From Muribaculaceae bacterium (lineage in GTDB: Bacteria > Bacteroidota > Bacteroidia > Bacteroidales > Muribaculaceae): DNA of 41,518 nucleotides. The notes under the pieces are model-generated. The model searched no databases and had not been told where the DNA came from. It saw only the letters and a program-made list of their open reading frames with translations. Shown piece after piece: positions 10,739-19,251 of this stretch; the stretch's first letter is position 1; every line of letters begins with the position of its first letter. A program made the position numbers and the translations under genes. The stretch covers positions 1 to 41,518 of the forward strand of contig JAIDKG010000116.1 in NCBI GenBank assembly GCA_029051525.1, given 5' to 3'.

Positions 10739-10805
10739 CTGGCTTAGCTATTCAGTCCCCCCACTTAGGCTTGATCTGAGAGGGGGGACTGAATAGCTAA
10801 GCCAG
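10739..10805. terminator. 24-bp perfect inverted repeat between convergent genes, probable bidirectional terminator
   Basis: CTGGCTTAGCTATTCAGTCCCCCC / GGGGGGACTGAATAGCTAAGCCAG with 19-nt loop; no adjacent T-tract. Confidence 0.65.
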
Positions 10806-10856
10806 CGACAGTGGCAATATTAAAATCCGAAAATACAACGGTTTTTATGGGATTCA

Positions 10857-11951
10857 TTAATCCGCGACACGTTCAGGTTTAAAGAATTGCATCACGGTGT
10901 TTAGTACGTCGGCTTTATTGTTTTCACTTCCCTTTGAGAAATATTCATACATAAATATTCCCGCAATAATCAACAAAACTACAAGCACAATGCCGAGGAG
11001 CAATTTTACCTTTCTGCGCGAAAACTTGGGAATCTTAGGCAGTGATGGCACAGGAATCTGTATGGTCCACTTCTTGTTTTTGCCACCTTTCTCATCTTGC
11101 TTTATCGGCTTTTGGGGCATAGTAGTTACCTCTGCTTCCTGCTCAGCATCAGCTTGTATTACCTGAGATAAGTCGGATTTGCTCTTTATCTTGACTTTAT
11201 CAATTGGTATGAGCCAGCAAGTGTAGTTATCGCGAGTGTTGCCATCGCAGATTGACTTGATTTTAGCGAGTTTTTGGCTATCGTCAAGTTTTTTGTCGGC
11301 AAGGATCTCACAAAGCGCTTCATTTGATAGCTGTTCCAATATACCATCGCAACAGAGAAAGAAGTAATCACCGGCTTGAATGTCATCAAACTGATATACA
11401 TCTGCCTTATATCGTTTCGATAGATGTGGCTGCATCGCGCGGGTGATGATATTCTTCTGCGGGAAATCACGGGCTTCTTCCTCGGTCAGTTCTCCCGCTT
11501 TCAGAAGGTCGTTTACCAGCGAATGATCGGATGACTGATAAAGGATACCTCCGCGCCTTGTTTCGACATTGAAAAGCGACGGACGAATATGATATATACG
11601 ACTATCCCCTATATGGGCGACAAGATAATTATCTTCATTAAGACAAAGACAAGTCATCGTGGTACCCGGTTTTTTTGAAGAGTTGGTATCAATGCTATCC
11701 AACGCATCATACGCTTTTGCCAAACCGGTTTCAAAAGTGGGTATATCAATTTCCGAACACGAGGTGAGATAATCGCCAAGAGCGCTTGCGGCTGTCATAC
11801 TCGCTACTTCGCCATTGTCATGTCCACCCATGCCATCGCACATGATAAATACACGGGTGCGGGTATCCGCACATGACGGATAAAGATAATCTTCTTGATT
11901 ATCCTTTTTCCCTATTTCTGTAAAACACAGAGGTTTCCTGATTTTAATCAT
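10857..11951 (-). CDS. PP2C-family Ser/Thr phosphatase with C-terminal TM helix
   Basis: KKDNQEDYLYP, IMCDGMGGHDNGEVAS, AHIGDSRIY, CCDGILEQL motifs; TM LLLGIVLVVLLIIAGIFMYEYF. Confidence 0.95.
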   Translation of the reverse strand: MIKIRKPLCFTEIGKKDNQEDYLYPSCADTRTRVFIMCDGMGGHDNGEVASMTAASALGDYLTSCSEIDIPTFETGLAKAYDALDSIDTNSSKKPGTTMTCLCLNEDNYLVAHIGDSRIYHIRPSLFNVETRRGGILYQSSDHSLVNDLLKAGELTEEEARDFPQKNIITRAMQPHLSKRYKADVYQFDDIQAGDYFFLCCDGILEQLSNEALCEILADKKLDDSQKLAKIKSICDGNTRDNYTCWLIPIDKVKIKSKSDLSQVIQADAEQEAEVTTMPQKPIKQDEKGGKNKKWTIQIPVPSLPKIPKFSRRKVKLLLGIVLVVLLIIAGIFMYEYFSKGSENNKADVLNTVMQFFKPERVAD

Positions 11952-12499
11952 GCTAATCGGGTTGCTTCTTCGTCAACTATCTTAGACTCTAAAACTATGT
12001 CGGTAGTGCCCAATGTCATGGTGTCTCCGAATTTAAGGATAAGAACGTCTCCTCTATTTATCGGTCTACCATTTAGTTTAACGATGTTTGTAGAATTTAT
12101 TTCAACCAGATGATGCTCATAGCCGGTTGCTTTTCTCACTACGTCAATACGCACATGCTGCCGACTCATATACATATCGGTACTGATTTTAATATCGGCA
12201 GTGCCCGTCTGAGCCCGGCGGCCAATGATGTTCTGACCCTCCCGGAGAAATTGTATCTCGTTAGTTGCCGTTACTCTTATTTGCCCAATGTCTGCAACCG
12301 ATTTCGGAGGCATGACCAATTGAGTGGGCATTTCATCGGCACCTTGGGCACCACGTGCCTGAGTTCCGCTCTGATATACGCTGGCATTGGCCTTGAAGTG
12401 GCATTTGGGACACTCCACAACCATATTCTGATAGCCGGGCACTTCGTTGAACGAAAGTTGCTGATGGCACTCAGGGCATACTATGAATATCTTCCCCAT
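11948..12499 (-). CDS. Zinc-ribbon + FHA domain protein
   Basis: N-terminal CPECHQ...CPKCHF zinc ribbon; FHA signature IIGRR...MSRQHVRI...INSTNIVKLNG; 4-bp overlap with PP2C. Confidence 0.92.
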   Translation of the reverse strand: MGKIFIVCPECHQQLSFNEVPGYQNMVVECPKCHFKANASVYQSGTQARGAQGADEMPTQLVMPPKSVADIGQIRVTATNEIQFLREGQNIIGRRAQTGTADIKISTDMYMSRQHVRIDVVRKATGYEHHLVEINSTNIVKLNGRPINRGDVLILKFGDTMTLGTTDIVLESKIVDEEATRLA

Positions 12500-13422
12500 T
12501 ATACGGTCATGATTGAGTCGGCATCATTTATATAGTCGGGCATATCATCATTAGAGGCGTAAAAAAAGTCGCCCTCCTGAGCCACTTGAACCTCCATGAG
12601 ATCTGCAATATCAATACCCGCTCCGGAGATGTCGTGAATTTCTGATTCCTGAATCTGACCGTCTCCATTATCATCATGTAGAAGAACATCTATTGAGCCG
12701 TTGTTGTCGACATCAACCAACAGGGCCTGATCTCCTTCATGCTCAACCAGTGCGATGTTAATAATCTGGCCGTCTTCATTCTGCACCGCTTCAACTCCGA
12801 GCACACGAATCTCATTATCGATAGGCTCAGCCGAAATCATTTCCGCATTTGCAGGCACAACTTCCGGAGCAACATCATGGTGTTCAACTTCTTGCGCTGC
12901 AGCATAGGTGCTGTGAGAGTTACTATGATGAGACGGAGCAACCTCATTTACGCGGCTCTGATAATCAACCTTCTCTTCCGATGTCAGATTGTCCCACTCA
13001 TCAGCATAATAGGTACCGTAAAGTCTTCCATTATATTCAAAGACACCTCCGGGACCAACTTGTGAACGAGCCTGCGCAAAAGCATCGTTAAAGTTATCAG
13101 CTTCCACATGTGCGTAGCGTATACCTTCATCGTTAGCAAGAATTGCTTGCTCCGGAGCCGGAGCCTCGGGAGTTTCTTCAGTCGCAACATCATCCTGAAC
13201 ATCAACGAGTGCTTCGGGATCGACATTGGGAGTTGAAGCAGAGGCAGTTGTCGCAGCTCCGACAGCGGCACCGACCACAACCCCACCGGCAGCGGCTGCA
13301 ATAGTATTACCTTTTTTAGCTTTTTTAGTCGTTTGTGCCTCCGGCTGCGTCTGAGATGACGGAGTGGCTTGCTCTTTCTGAGCGGGCACATCATTGATGA
13401 GACGGGTTGCTTCGTTGTCCAT
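12499..13422 (-). CDS. Uncharacterised acidic protein with glycine-rich hydrophobic segment and EF-hand-like loop
   Basis: Start re-assigned to MDNEATRLINDVP (13422), 24 nt from a TAAATTTG -7 box; GNTIAAAAGGVVVGAAVGAA segment; DDNGDGQIQESE loop. Confidence 0.75.
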   Translation of the reverse strand: MDNEATRLINDVPAQKEQATPSSQTQPEAQTTKKAKKGNTIAAAAGGVVVGAAVGAATTASASTPNVDPEALVDVQDDVATEETPEAPAPEQAILANDEGIRYAHVEADNFNDAFAQARSQVGPGGVFEYNGRLYGTYYADEWDNLTSEEKVDYQSRVNEVAPSHHSNSHSTYAAAQEVEHHDVAPEVVPANAEMISAEPIDNEIRVLGVEAVQNEDGQIINIALVEHEGDQALLVDVDNNGSIDVLLHDDNGDGQIQESEIHDISGAGIDIADLMEVQVAQEGDFFYASNDDMPDYINDADSIMTV

Positions 13423-13445
13423 ATATGTTGTATTTAATTTTGATG

Positions 13446-13477
13446 CAAATTTAAGATGGTATTTTCTGAATCCCAAG
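13446..13477 (-). promoter_or_regulatory. Promoter for the 13422-10857 operon
   Basis: On the minus strand CTTG-N20-TAAATTTG. Confidence 0.6.
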
Positions 13478-13536
13478 CGTTTTCACTCTTGAATGATGAA
13501 ACTATGGAATTGGTTGATGAAATGTTATTACGACCA

Positions 13537-15045
13537 CTATTCTTTTACTGTCCAAATGTTTGCTTCCGCCGGGAAACCTTTTGCAAGGGTGTGAGTATAT
13601 TCCCCAAGGTAGAGGAAGTAATAATACAGACTGTTTGGTTTGAGACATTCAGCCGAGAGGTAGCGGTTCAACACCCCTAATGGCATCATTAGTATGTTAC
13701 CATTGGGTCCGATAATTTTGTATCCGTGCATACCATTCTCGGAGAAAGTCGTCCAACTGCAACGCTCAATCAGTTCCTCGAACTGTTTTGTGGTCGGAAG
13801 ATGATGCTCAGATAGAAAATCTTTTGGGCGAACAATGTCTCCTGTCTCCAATTGGAATGTGTAAACATCATCATTCATTACAGATTTAGCGATGCCACTT
13901 AATTTTGTTGCCCACTTCACTGATAGACCGAGGTCAAGATATTGCATATCCGAAGGAGGAACCACGCGCGGAGTATCATCAATGCTTTGCTCATCTTTTT
14001 TCGCTACGCTGTAGTTAGATAGAGGTACATTGAGGATGACCGTTTCTTCCACAAATTTAGGTTGCAAATTATCCTGCGGTCGAGAAGTTACAGTCTTTGG
14101 TTCAGAAGTAACTGCGGGAGTATTTATCACAACTGTTTCTTCTGAAGAAGTCGGACTGACAATATGTGTTGGTTCTTCAACCGATTGCTGTCCTAATTCA
14201 CTTAGGAACTGCTGTATTGTCGCCGGTCTCTTGTTCTTTTTAATCTCCATGGCGTGTTCAACGGCATCGGCTATGCGCTGCGACACGCTTGTCGGCAGTT
14301 CCGGCAGTCCGTCTTCGAGGATTTCACTATAGTGAGGCGGTACCAATCCTGACAAGAGATTATAAAGTGTTGCGCCGAGGGCGTAAATATCGGTCTGTGG
14401 AGTAAAGGTTGAAACTCCGCCGGGACGATATTGCTCCACAGGGGCAAAACCATGACTGATACCTACCGGGGTAGTTGAGGTCTGGCCACCACTTGAGTCA
14501 TACTGCTTCGATAGACCAAAATCTATGAGTATAGGCTCATCATCCTCTTTGCGCACCATAATATTGGCCGGTTTCAGGTCGAGATGGTTCATGCTCATGG
14601 AGTGCATATAGCATACGGCGTCAGCTACTTTGCGGATGTATTCTACCGCTTTTGCTTCCGTAAGCGCACCTTGCGACTTTACGATTTGCGAAAGAGATGC
14701 CCCCTCCACATACTCCATCACATAGTACGCAGTGTCATTCTCCTGGAATATGTCATATATAGTAATGATATTCCGATGATTGAGTTTCGAGATATTCTTT
14801 GCCTCCTTGATGAATTTAGCTTTTAGCATCTCAACTATCTCCACTGAGTTTTTAGTGCCAATAGTAAGATGACTTGTATTTTCATCACGGTCACAATACT
14901 CTTTCGGAAAGAATTCCTTTATCGCCACCATCTTGTCAAGCATTGTATGCTCCGCAAGATAGGTGATGCCGAATCCTCCCTGCCCGAGGACACGGAGGAT
15001 TCGGTATTTGCCGTTCTGCAACTCTGTATTAACCGATAACTGCAT
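13537..15045 (-). CDS. Eukaryote-like Ser/Thr kinase 1 with C-terminal Fib_succ_major/lectin-fold-like domain
   Basis: GQGGFGITYLAEH, VAIKEFFPKEY, HLDLKPANI, IDFGLSK motifs; C-terminus YLDLGLSVKWATKLSG resembles that family. Confidence 0.93.
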   Translation of the reverse strand: MQLSVNTELQNGKYRILRVLGQGGFGITYLAEHTMLDKMVAIKEFFPKEYCDRDENTSHLTIGTKNSVEIVEMLKAKFIKEAKNISKLNHRNIITIYDIFQENDTAYYVMEYVEGASLSQIVKSQGALTEAKAVEYIRKVADAVCYMHSMSMNHLDLKPANIMVRKEDDEPILIDFGLSKQYDSSGGQTSTTPVGISHGFAPVEQYRPGGVSTFTPQTDIYALGATLYNLLSGLVPPHYSEILEDGLPELPTSVSQRIADAVEHAMEIKKNKRPATIQQFLSELGQQSVEEPTHIVSPTSSEETVVINTPAVTSEPKTVTSRPQDNLQPKFVEETVILNVPLSNYSVAKKDEQSIDDTPRVVPPSDMQYLDLGLSVKWATKLSGIAKSVMNDDVYTFQLETGDIVRPKDFLSEHHLPTTKQFEELIERCSWTTFSENGMHGYKIIGPNGNILMMPLGVLNRYLSAECLKPNSLYYYFLYLGEYTHTLAKGFPAEANIWTVKE

Positions 15046-15238
15046 TTCTTCAAATATGTATTATTTCTGATTCCGAAATGGCCTCATCTACGCCTATTGC
15101 GACAATCTTCACTTGTTCGTTCTTATTGTTTATGTAATATGTGCCCGTATTAGAGACAGAATATTTGCTGCCATTTATAAGCAGGTACACTGAAACAGCA
15201 TCACTTACTGACCAAAAAAACTCAATTATTTCATCCCG
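14881..15238. repeat. Copy A of a 358-bp direct repeat (kinase 2 3' end + kinase 1 5' end)
   Basis: Ungapped match to 16244-16601 at offset 1363, about nine mismatches by eye. Confidence 0.9.
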
Positions 15239-16408
15239 GGTACAAACATTCATCCCTCGCTTTTGGGAAATTGATATTTTGGGAAACACTCTTGTATCTA
15301 CAATAGGAGAAAGGGCTTGCTCTTCATTAGTTTCAAGAGTTTCAGTCTGCAATATAGCCGTCTCTTCATCAGATGACTCTGATGATTCAATATGCTCATT
15401 TACCGAATTGAGGGATGCGACATCATTGCCATCTGTGACACTTGGTGTACTATCTTTTGAGGCAAAATCTTTAGGCGTGTCGATACATGTCTTGATTACA
15501 TCGCCATCGTTACTTTTAACAGAGAGCGGTTTCTCATCCGATGGTGTAAAGCCCTCAAAATGCTTCAAGAATTCTTCGACTGACTGTGGCCGTTTCTGCT
15601 TCTTCGTTTCAAGGGCATGTTCTACGGCCTCCTTGGTTATATCGCTAACTGAGGAGGGATATTCCGGAATGCCATTTTCTAATATTTCGCCATAGTGAGG
15701 AGGTGTTTTGCCAGTTAGCATTGCAAATAGAGTTGCACCAAGAGCGTATATATCTGTTTGGGGAGAGAAGGATGAAACTCCACCGGGAATATACTGCTCA
15801 ATTGGAGCATACCCATGACTAATACCAACCGGTGTGGTTGACGTTTGACCGCCCGCTGAATCATATTGTTTGGATAATCCAAAGTCAATCAGAATTGGAT
15901 CTCCATCCTTGGCACGAATCATGATATTCGCAGGCTTAATGTCAAGATGGGTCATTGACAACCCATGTATGTGCGAAATCGCAGAAGCAATTTTCATTAG
16001 CATATTTATAGCATTTGCCTCTGACATTGCTCCTTCACACTTGATTTTGGAACTTAAAGATTCGCCTTCGACATACTCCATGATGTAATATGCCGTACCG
16101 TTCTCTTGGAAAATATCAAAAATCTTGACAATTCCCGGATGATCCAACTTTGATATATTCTTAGCCTCTTTGAGGAACTTGGTTTTCAAAGTCTCCACAA
16201 GTTCGGAAGAATTTTTCAAGCCGATAGTAACCTGACTTGTTGATTCATCACGGTCACAATACTCTTTCGGAAAGAATTCCTTTATCGCCACCATCTTGTC
16301 AAGCATTGTATGTTCCGCAAGATAGGTGATGCCGAAACCTCCCTGTCCGAGAACACGGAGGATTCGGTATTTGCCGTTCTGCAACTTTGTATTAACCGAT
16401 AACTGCAT
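15050..16408 (-). CDS. Eukaryote-like Ser/Thr kinase 2 with short C-terminal beta/Ig-like domain
   Basis: Same kinase motifs as kinase 1; C-terminus IIEFFWSVSDAVSVYLLINGSKYSVSNTGTYYINN. Confidence 0.93.
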   Translation of the reverse strand: MQLSVNTKLQNGKYRILRVLGQGGFGITYLAEHTMLDKMVAIKEFFPKEYCDRDESTSQVTIGLKNSSELVETLKTKFLKEAKNISKLDHPGIVKIFDIFQENGTAYYIMEYVEGESLSSKIKCEGAMSEANAINMLMKIASAISHIHGLSMTHLDIKPANIMIRAKDGDPILIDFGLSKQYDSAGGQTSTTPVGISHGYAPIEQYIPGGVSSFSPQTDIYALGATLFAMLTGKTPPHYGEILENGIPEYPSSVSDITKEAVEHALETKKQKRPQSVEEFLKHFEGFTPSDEKPLSVKSNDGDVIKTCIDTPKDFASKDSTPSVTDGNDVASLNSVNEHIESSESSDEETAILQTETLETNEEQALSPIVDTRVFPKISISQKRGMNVCTRDEIIEFFWSVSDAVSVYLLINGSKYSVSNTGTYYINNKNEQVKIVAIGVDEAISESEIIHI

Positions 16409-16601
16409 TTCTTCAAATATGTATTATTTCTGATTCCGAAATGGCCTCATCTACGCCTATTGCGACAATCTTCACTTGTTCGTTCTTATTGTTTATGTAA
16501 TATGTGCCCGTATTAGAGACAGAATATTTGCTGCCATTTATAAGCAGGTACACTGAAACAGTATCACTTACTGACCAAGAAACCTCAATTATCTCATCCC
16601 G
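16244..16601. repeat. Copy B of the 358-bp direct repeat
   Basis: See copy A. Confidence 0.9.
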
Positions 16602-16602
16602 A
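16413..16602 (-). pseudogene. Truncated C-terminal remnant of a third kinase-2-like gene
   Basis: Minus-strand translation RDEIIEVSWSVSDTVSVYLLINGSKYSVSNTGTYYINNKNEQVKIVAIGVDEAISESEIIHI* nearly identical to the kinase 2 C-terminus, no kinase domain upstream. Confidence 0.85.
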
Positions 16603-16808
16603 TACCGTATACTTACGGCGTAACGACATGCGCTACTGTGCCAATCATTGATTCAGAATCTGCTACTACTGTGTCAATCACTTCGACATATTAATATGCT
16701 CTTCCTGCGGATTGAGCACTTGCTTTTATTATGCAAATAGCGGCATAAAAATCAAACTTATTGCTTTTCTCACTTTATATTGGGGGGAATTGCTGAAAAT
16801 CTTGGCTA

Positions 16809-18419
16809 TCAGTCCATCAATTTCATTCCTTCTGGATGATGAGATGTGAATGCTACGCGTGAAGTATTCGATATTTCAAAGCTTTCAGAAGTTGACATAA
16901 GCCTTACAGTCATACTCTTATTCCCATCCACAGCTGTTCCTGATAACCGGTAATCGTCTTCAGGAGATAAGAGCATTGTAAAGTCATTATTCCCATCCTT
17001 ACCGGACAACCGAATTTCATTTCCTTGAATCTGATAGCTCATCACGATGCGGCCACCATATGTAACATTCTTATATATTACTTTTTGAATATGATGGTCT
17101 GTCACTATAAAAGCGAGCATAACGGGGTATCTGTCATTTCTATAATAGAAATCACCCTTATAAAAATGAACGGATTGGCCGTCTTTAATGACGTAAGAAG
17201 AATTTAAAATCTGTTGGTTGGCTGTTAATGATTGAGTTTCATTGACTTGTTCGGTCATAGAATCAGTTGCAACACTTTGTGAGGATACTTCATCTGTGGT
17301 ATCTGAATTAGAATGAATCCAAACAAAAATTACTATACCCAACAGAATTGCCAAAATGACCCAAGTTGCTGAGCGCGATGAAGATTTAACCGGAGCATTT
17401 TGAGGGTTGGGTTCTTGAATTGTTGTCGGTTGTATTGCTATTGTCTTATCGGAATCAGCGATAGAATTACCGGAATTTGTTTTTGATTTTGCCTCTTCTG
17501 ACAGTTCAACAGCAGTCGGTCTATTGGCGGTACTATGGTATTGATTTGAAGATGATGTTTCTTCATTGGCGACAAGTCTGTCACAGAATATTGTTACGTG
17601 CGCCGGCCGTCTACTCCGTGCAGATTGCATAGCTTCTACAATAGCGTCTTTAATCGATTGGGATATAAAAGGAGGTAAGACTACCCCCTTTTCCATGACA
17701 GAGACAGCCATTGGTGGAGTCTCCCCCGTAAGGAGATAATACAATGTAGCTCCTAACGAATACACATCCGTCTGCGGCGAGAATGAGCTTATGGCTCCTG
17801 CATTGTACAATTCGATTGGGGAGTATCCCTGACTGACTCCTTGCATCAAAGTAGAAGTTGCATCTCCATATATGTCATACTGCTTTGATAGGCCGAAATC
17901 AATAAGGATTGGCCGGTCATCGCTGCGGCGCACGACAATATTTGCAGGCTTTACATCGAAGTGAGTCATATTGTGCGAATGGATGTAATCTAACGCATCG
18001 CCGACTTTACGAATATATTCTACGGATTTCGTCTCAGATAACGGACCATTGTGTTTGACCATCTCGTTGAGGTTCTCGCCCTCAATATAATCCATCACAT
18101 AGTAGGCGGTACTGTTTTCTTCGAAGATATCGTGAATCTTGACAATGCCGGGATGGTCAAGTTTCGCAATATTTTGAGCCTCTTTGAGAAATCTATGTTT
18201 AAGCTTTTCAACGGTTTCTGCATTATTCTGGGTGCCAAGTGTAACGTGATTCGTATCATCACGGCCACAAAAGTCTTTTGGAAAAGATTCTTTAATCGCA
18301 ACCAGTTCGTCGAAAGAAGTATGCACCGCAAGATAAGTTATGCCGAATCCTCCCTGTCCAAGGACACGGATGATACGGTATTTACCGTTCTGAAGCACTG
18401 AGCCGTCTTTTAACTGCAT
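16809..18419 (-). CDS. Transmembrane eukaryote-like Ser/Thr kinase 3 with extracytoplasmic C-terminal domain
   Basis: GQGGFGITYLA, HFDVKPANI, IDFGLSKQYD; TM WVILAILLGIVIFVWIHS followed by ~150 aa. Confidence 0.93.
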   Translation of the reverse strand: MQLKDGSVLQNGKYRIIRVLGQGGFGITYLAVHTSFDELVAIKESFPKDFCGRDDTNHVTLGTQNNAETVEKLKHRFLKEAQNIAKLDHPGIVKIHDIFEENSTAYYVMDYIEGENLNEMVKHNGPLSETKSVEYIRKVGDALDYIHSHNMTHFDVKPANIVVRRSDDRPILIDFGLSKQYDIYGDATSTLMQGVSQGYSPIELYNAGAISSFSPQTDVYSLGATLYYLLTGETPPMAVSVMEKGVVLPPFISQSIKDAIVEAMQSARSRRPAHVTIFCDRLVANEETSSSNQYHSTANRPTAVELSEEAKSKTNSGNSIADSDKTIAIQPTTIQEPNPQNAPVKSSSRSATWVILAILLGIVIFVWIHSNSDTTDEVSSQSVATDSMTEQVNETQSLTANQQILNSSYVIKDGQSVHFYKGDFYYRNDRYPVMLAFIVTDHHIQKVIYKNVTYGGRIVMSYQIQGNEIRLSGKDGNNDFTMLLSPEDDYRLSGTAVDGNKSMTVRLMSTSESFEISNTSRVAFTSHHPEGMKLMD

Positions 18420-18522
18420 ATTATGGTATTGTTGTTTTTTTTTGCAAATTTAATTGCTATTCACTTAAGTGTAATCAGGTGTTAAGTGATGATTGATAAA
18501 ACCCCAAAGTTAATTGATGAAA

Positions 18523-19251
18523 CTACTTTTTGCGATACTCCACAATGGTGAGATTATCATCAAATTTGCCCCACATCACCGGGTGTTGACGATTATTTGA
18601 CTGTAGCTTTACCCCATCACTGACATAGTTGAATAGCTCCCGGGCAGTAATCCGTTTATCCTTATTGGTGTCTGCCCCTCCGCCAAGTCCTCTTAGCAAA
18701 TACTTAGTGAAGTATCCGTTTGCAAGAAAGGGGCTTTCGGCTGAGTATTCGTTGCCTCTTGATGATAAGAAAAGCAAAACATTTCCTGCTTTAGGATCTG
18801 ACTCTGCCCCATTCTGACGGATAGCACCGCTATGACAGGCATCGGCAAAAATGAATTTGCTTTTTGCCTTGCACTTCTGCATAATGGAAATCACATCGGA
18901 GTATTTCAATCCTTCTTCAATCTTTGTCATGTCATAGGGGCAGAAGCCTCCGGGATAGCCATGCCCACTGAAAAAAAAGACAATCTTATCATCAGCTTTT
19001 GCACGCGCGAACTGACTCTTCAGGCTTTTGAGTATTTGCGACTTTGTCGCATATTTTCCGGTTATGGTAATCACGTTTAGAGTCCCTCTCCTATAAAACT
19101 CAGACATTGCCTTGGCATCAGCCTCCGTTTTTGTAAGATTCGGCACATTGGGATCTGAATAATTCCCAATACCCACGCAAACAACGTAGGTTTCTGCGTG
19201 AACGGCAAACGCCACTACGCAACTAATCATTAGCGAAATAACGCGTCTCAT
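18523..19251 (-). CDS. Caspase-like (peptidase C14) protein with predicted signal peptide
   Basis: FFFSGHGYPGG (His) and FADACHSGA (Cys) dyad; start re-assigned to MRRVISLMISCVVAFAVHA|ETYVV at 19251, ATGA overlap with the upstream FHA gene. Confidence 0.88.
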   Translation of the reverse strand: MRRVISLMISCVVAFAVHAETYVVCVGIGNYSDPNVPNLTKTEADAKAMSEFYRRGTLNVITITGKYATKSQILKSLKSQFARAKADDKIVFFFSGHGYPGGFCPYDMTKIEEGLKYSDVISIMQKCKAKSKFIFADACHSGAIRQNGAESDPKAGNVLLFLSSRGNEYSAESPFLANGYFTKYLLRGLGGGADTNKDKRITARELFNYVSDGVKLQSNNRQHPVMWGKFDDNLTIVEYRKK

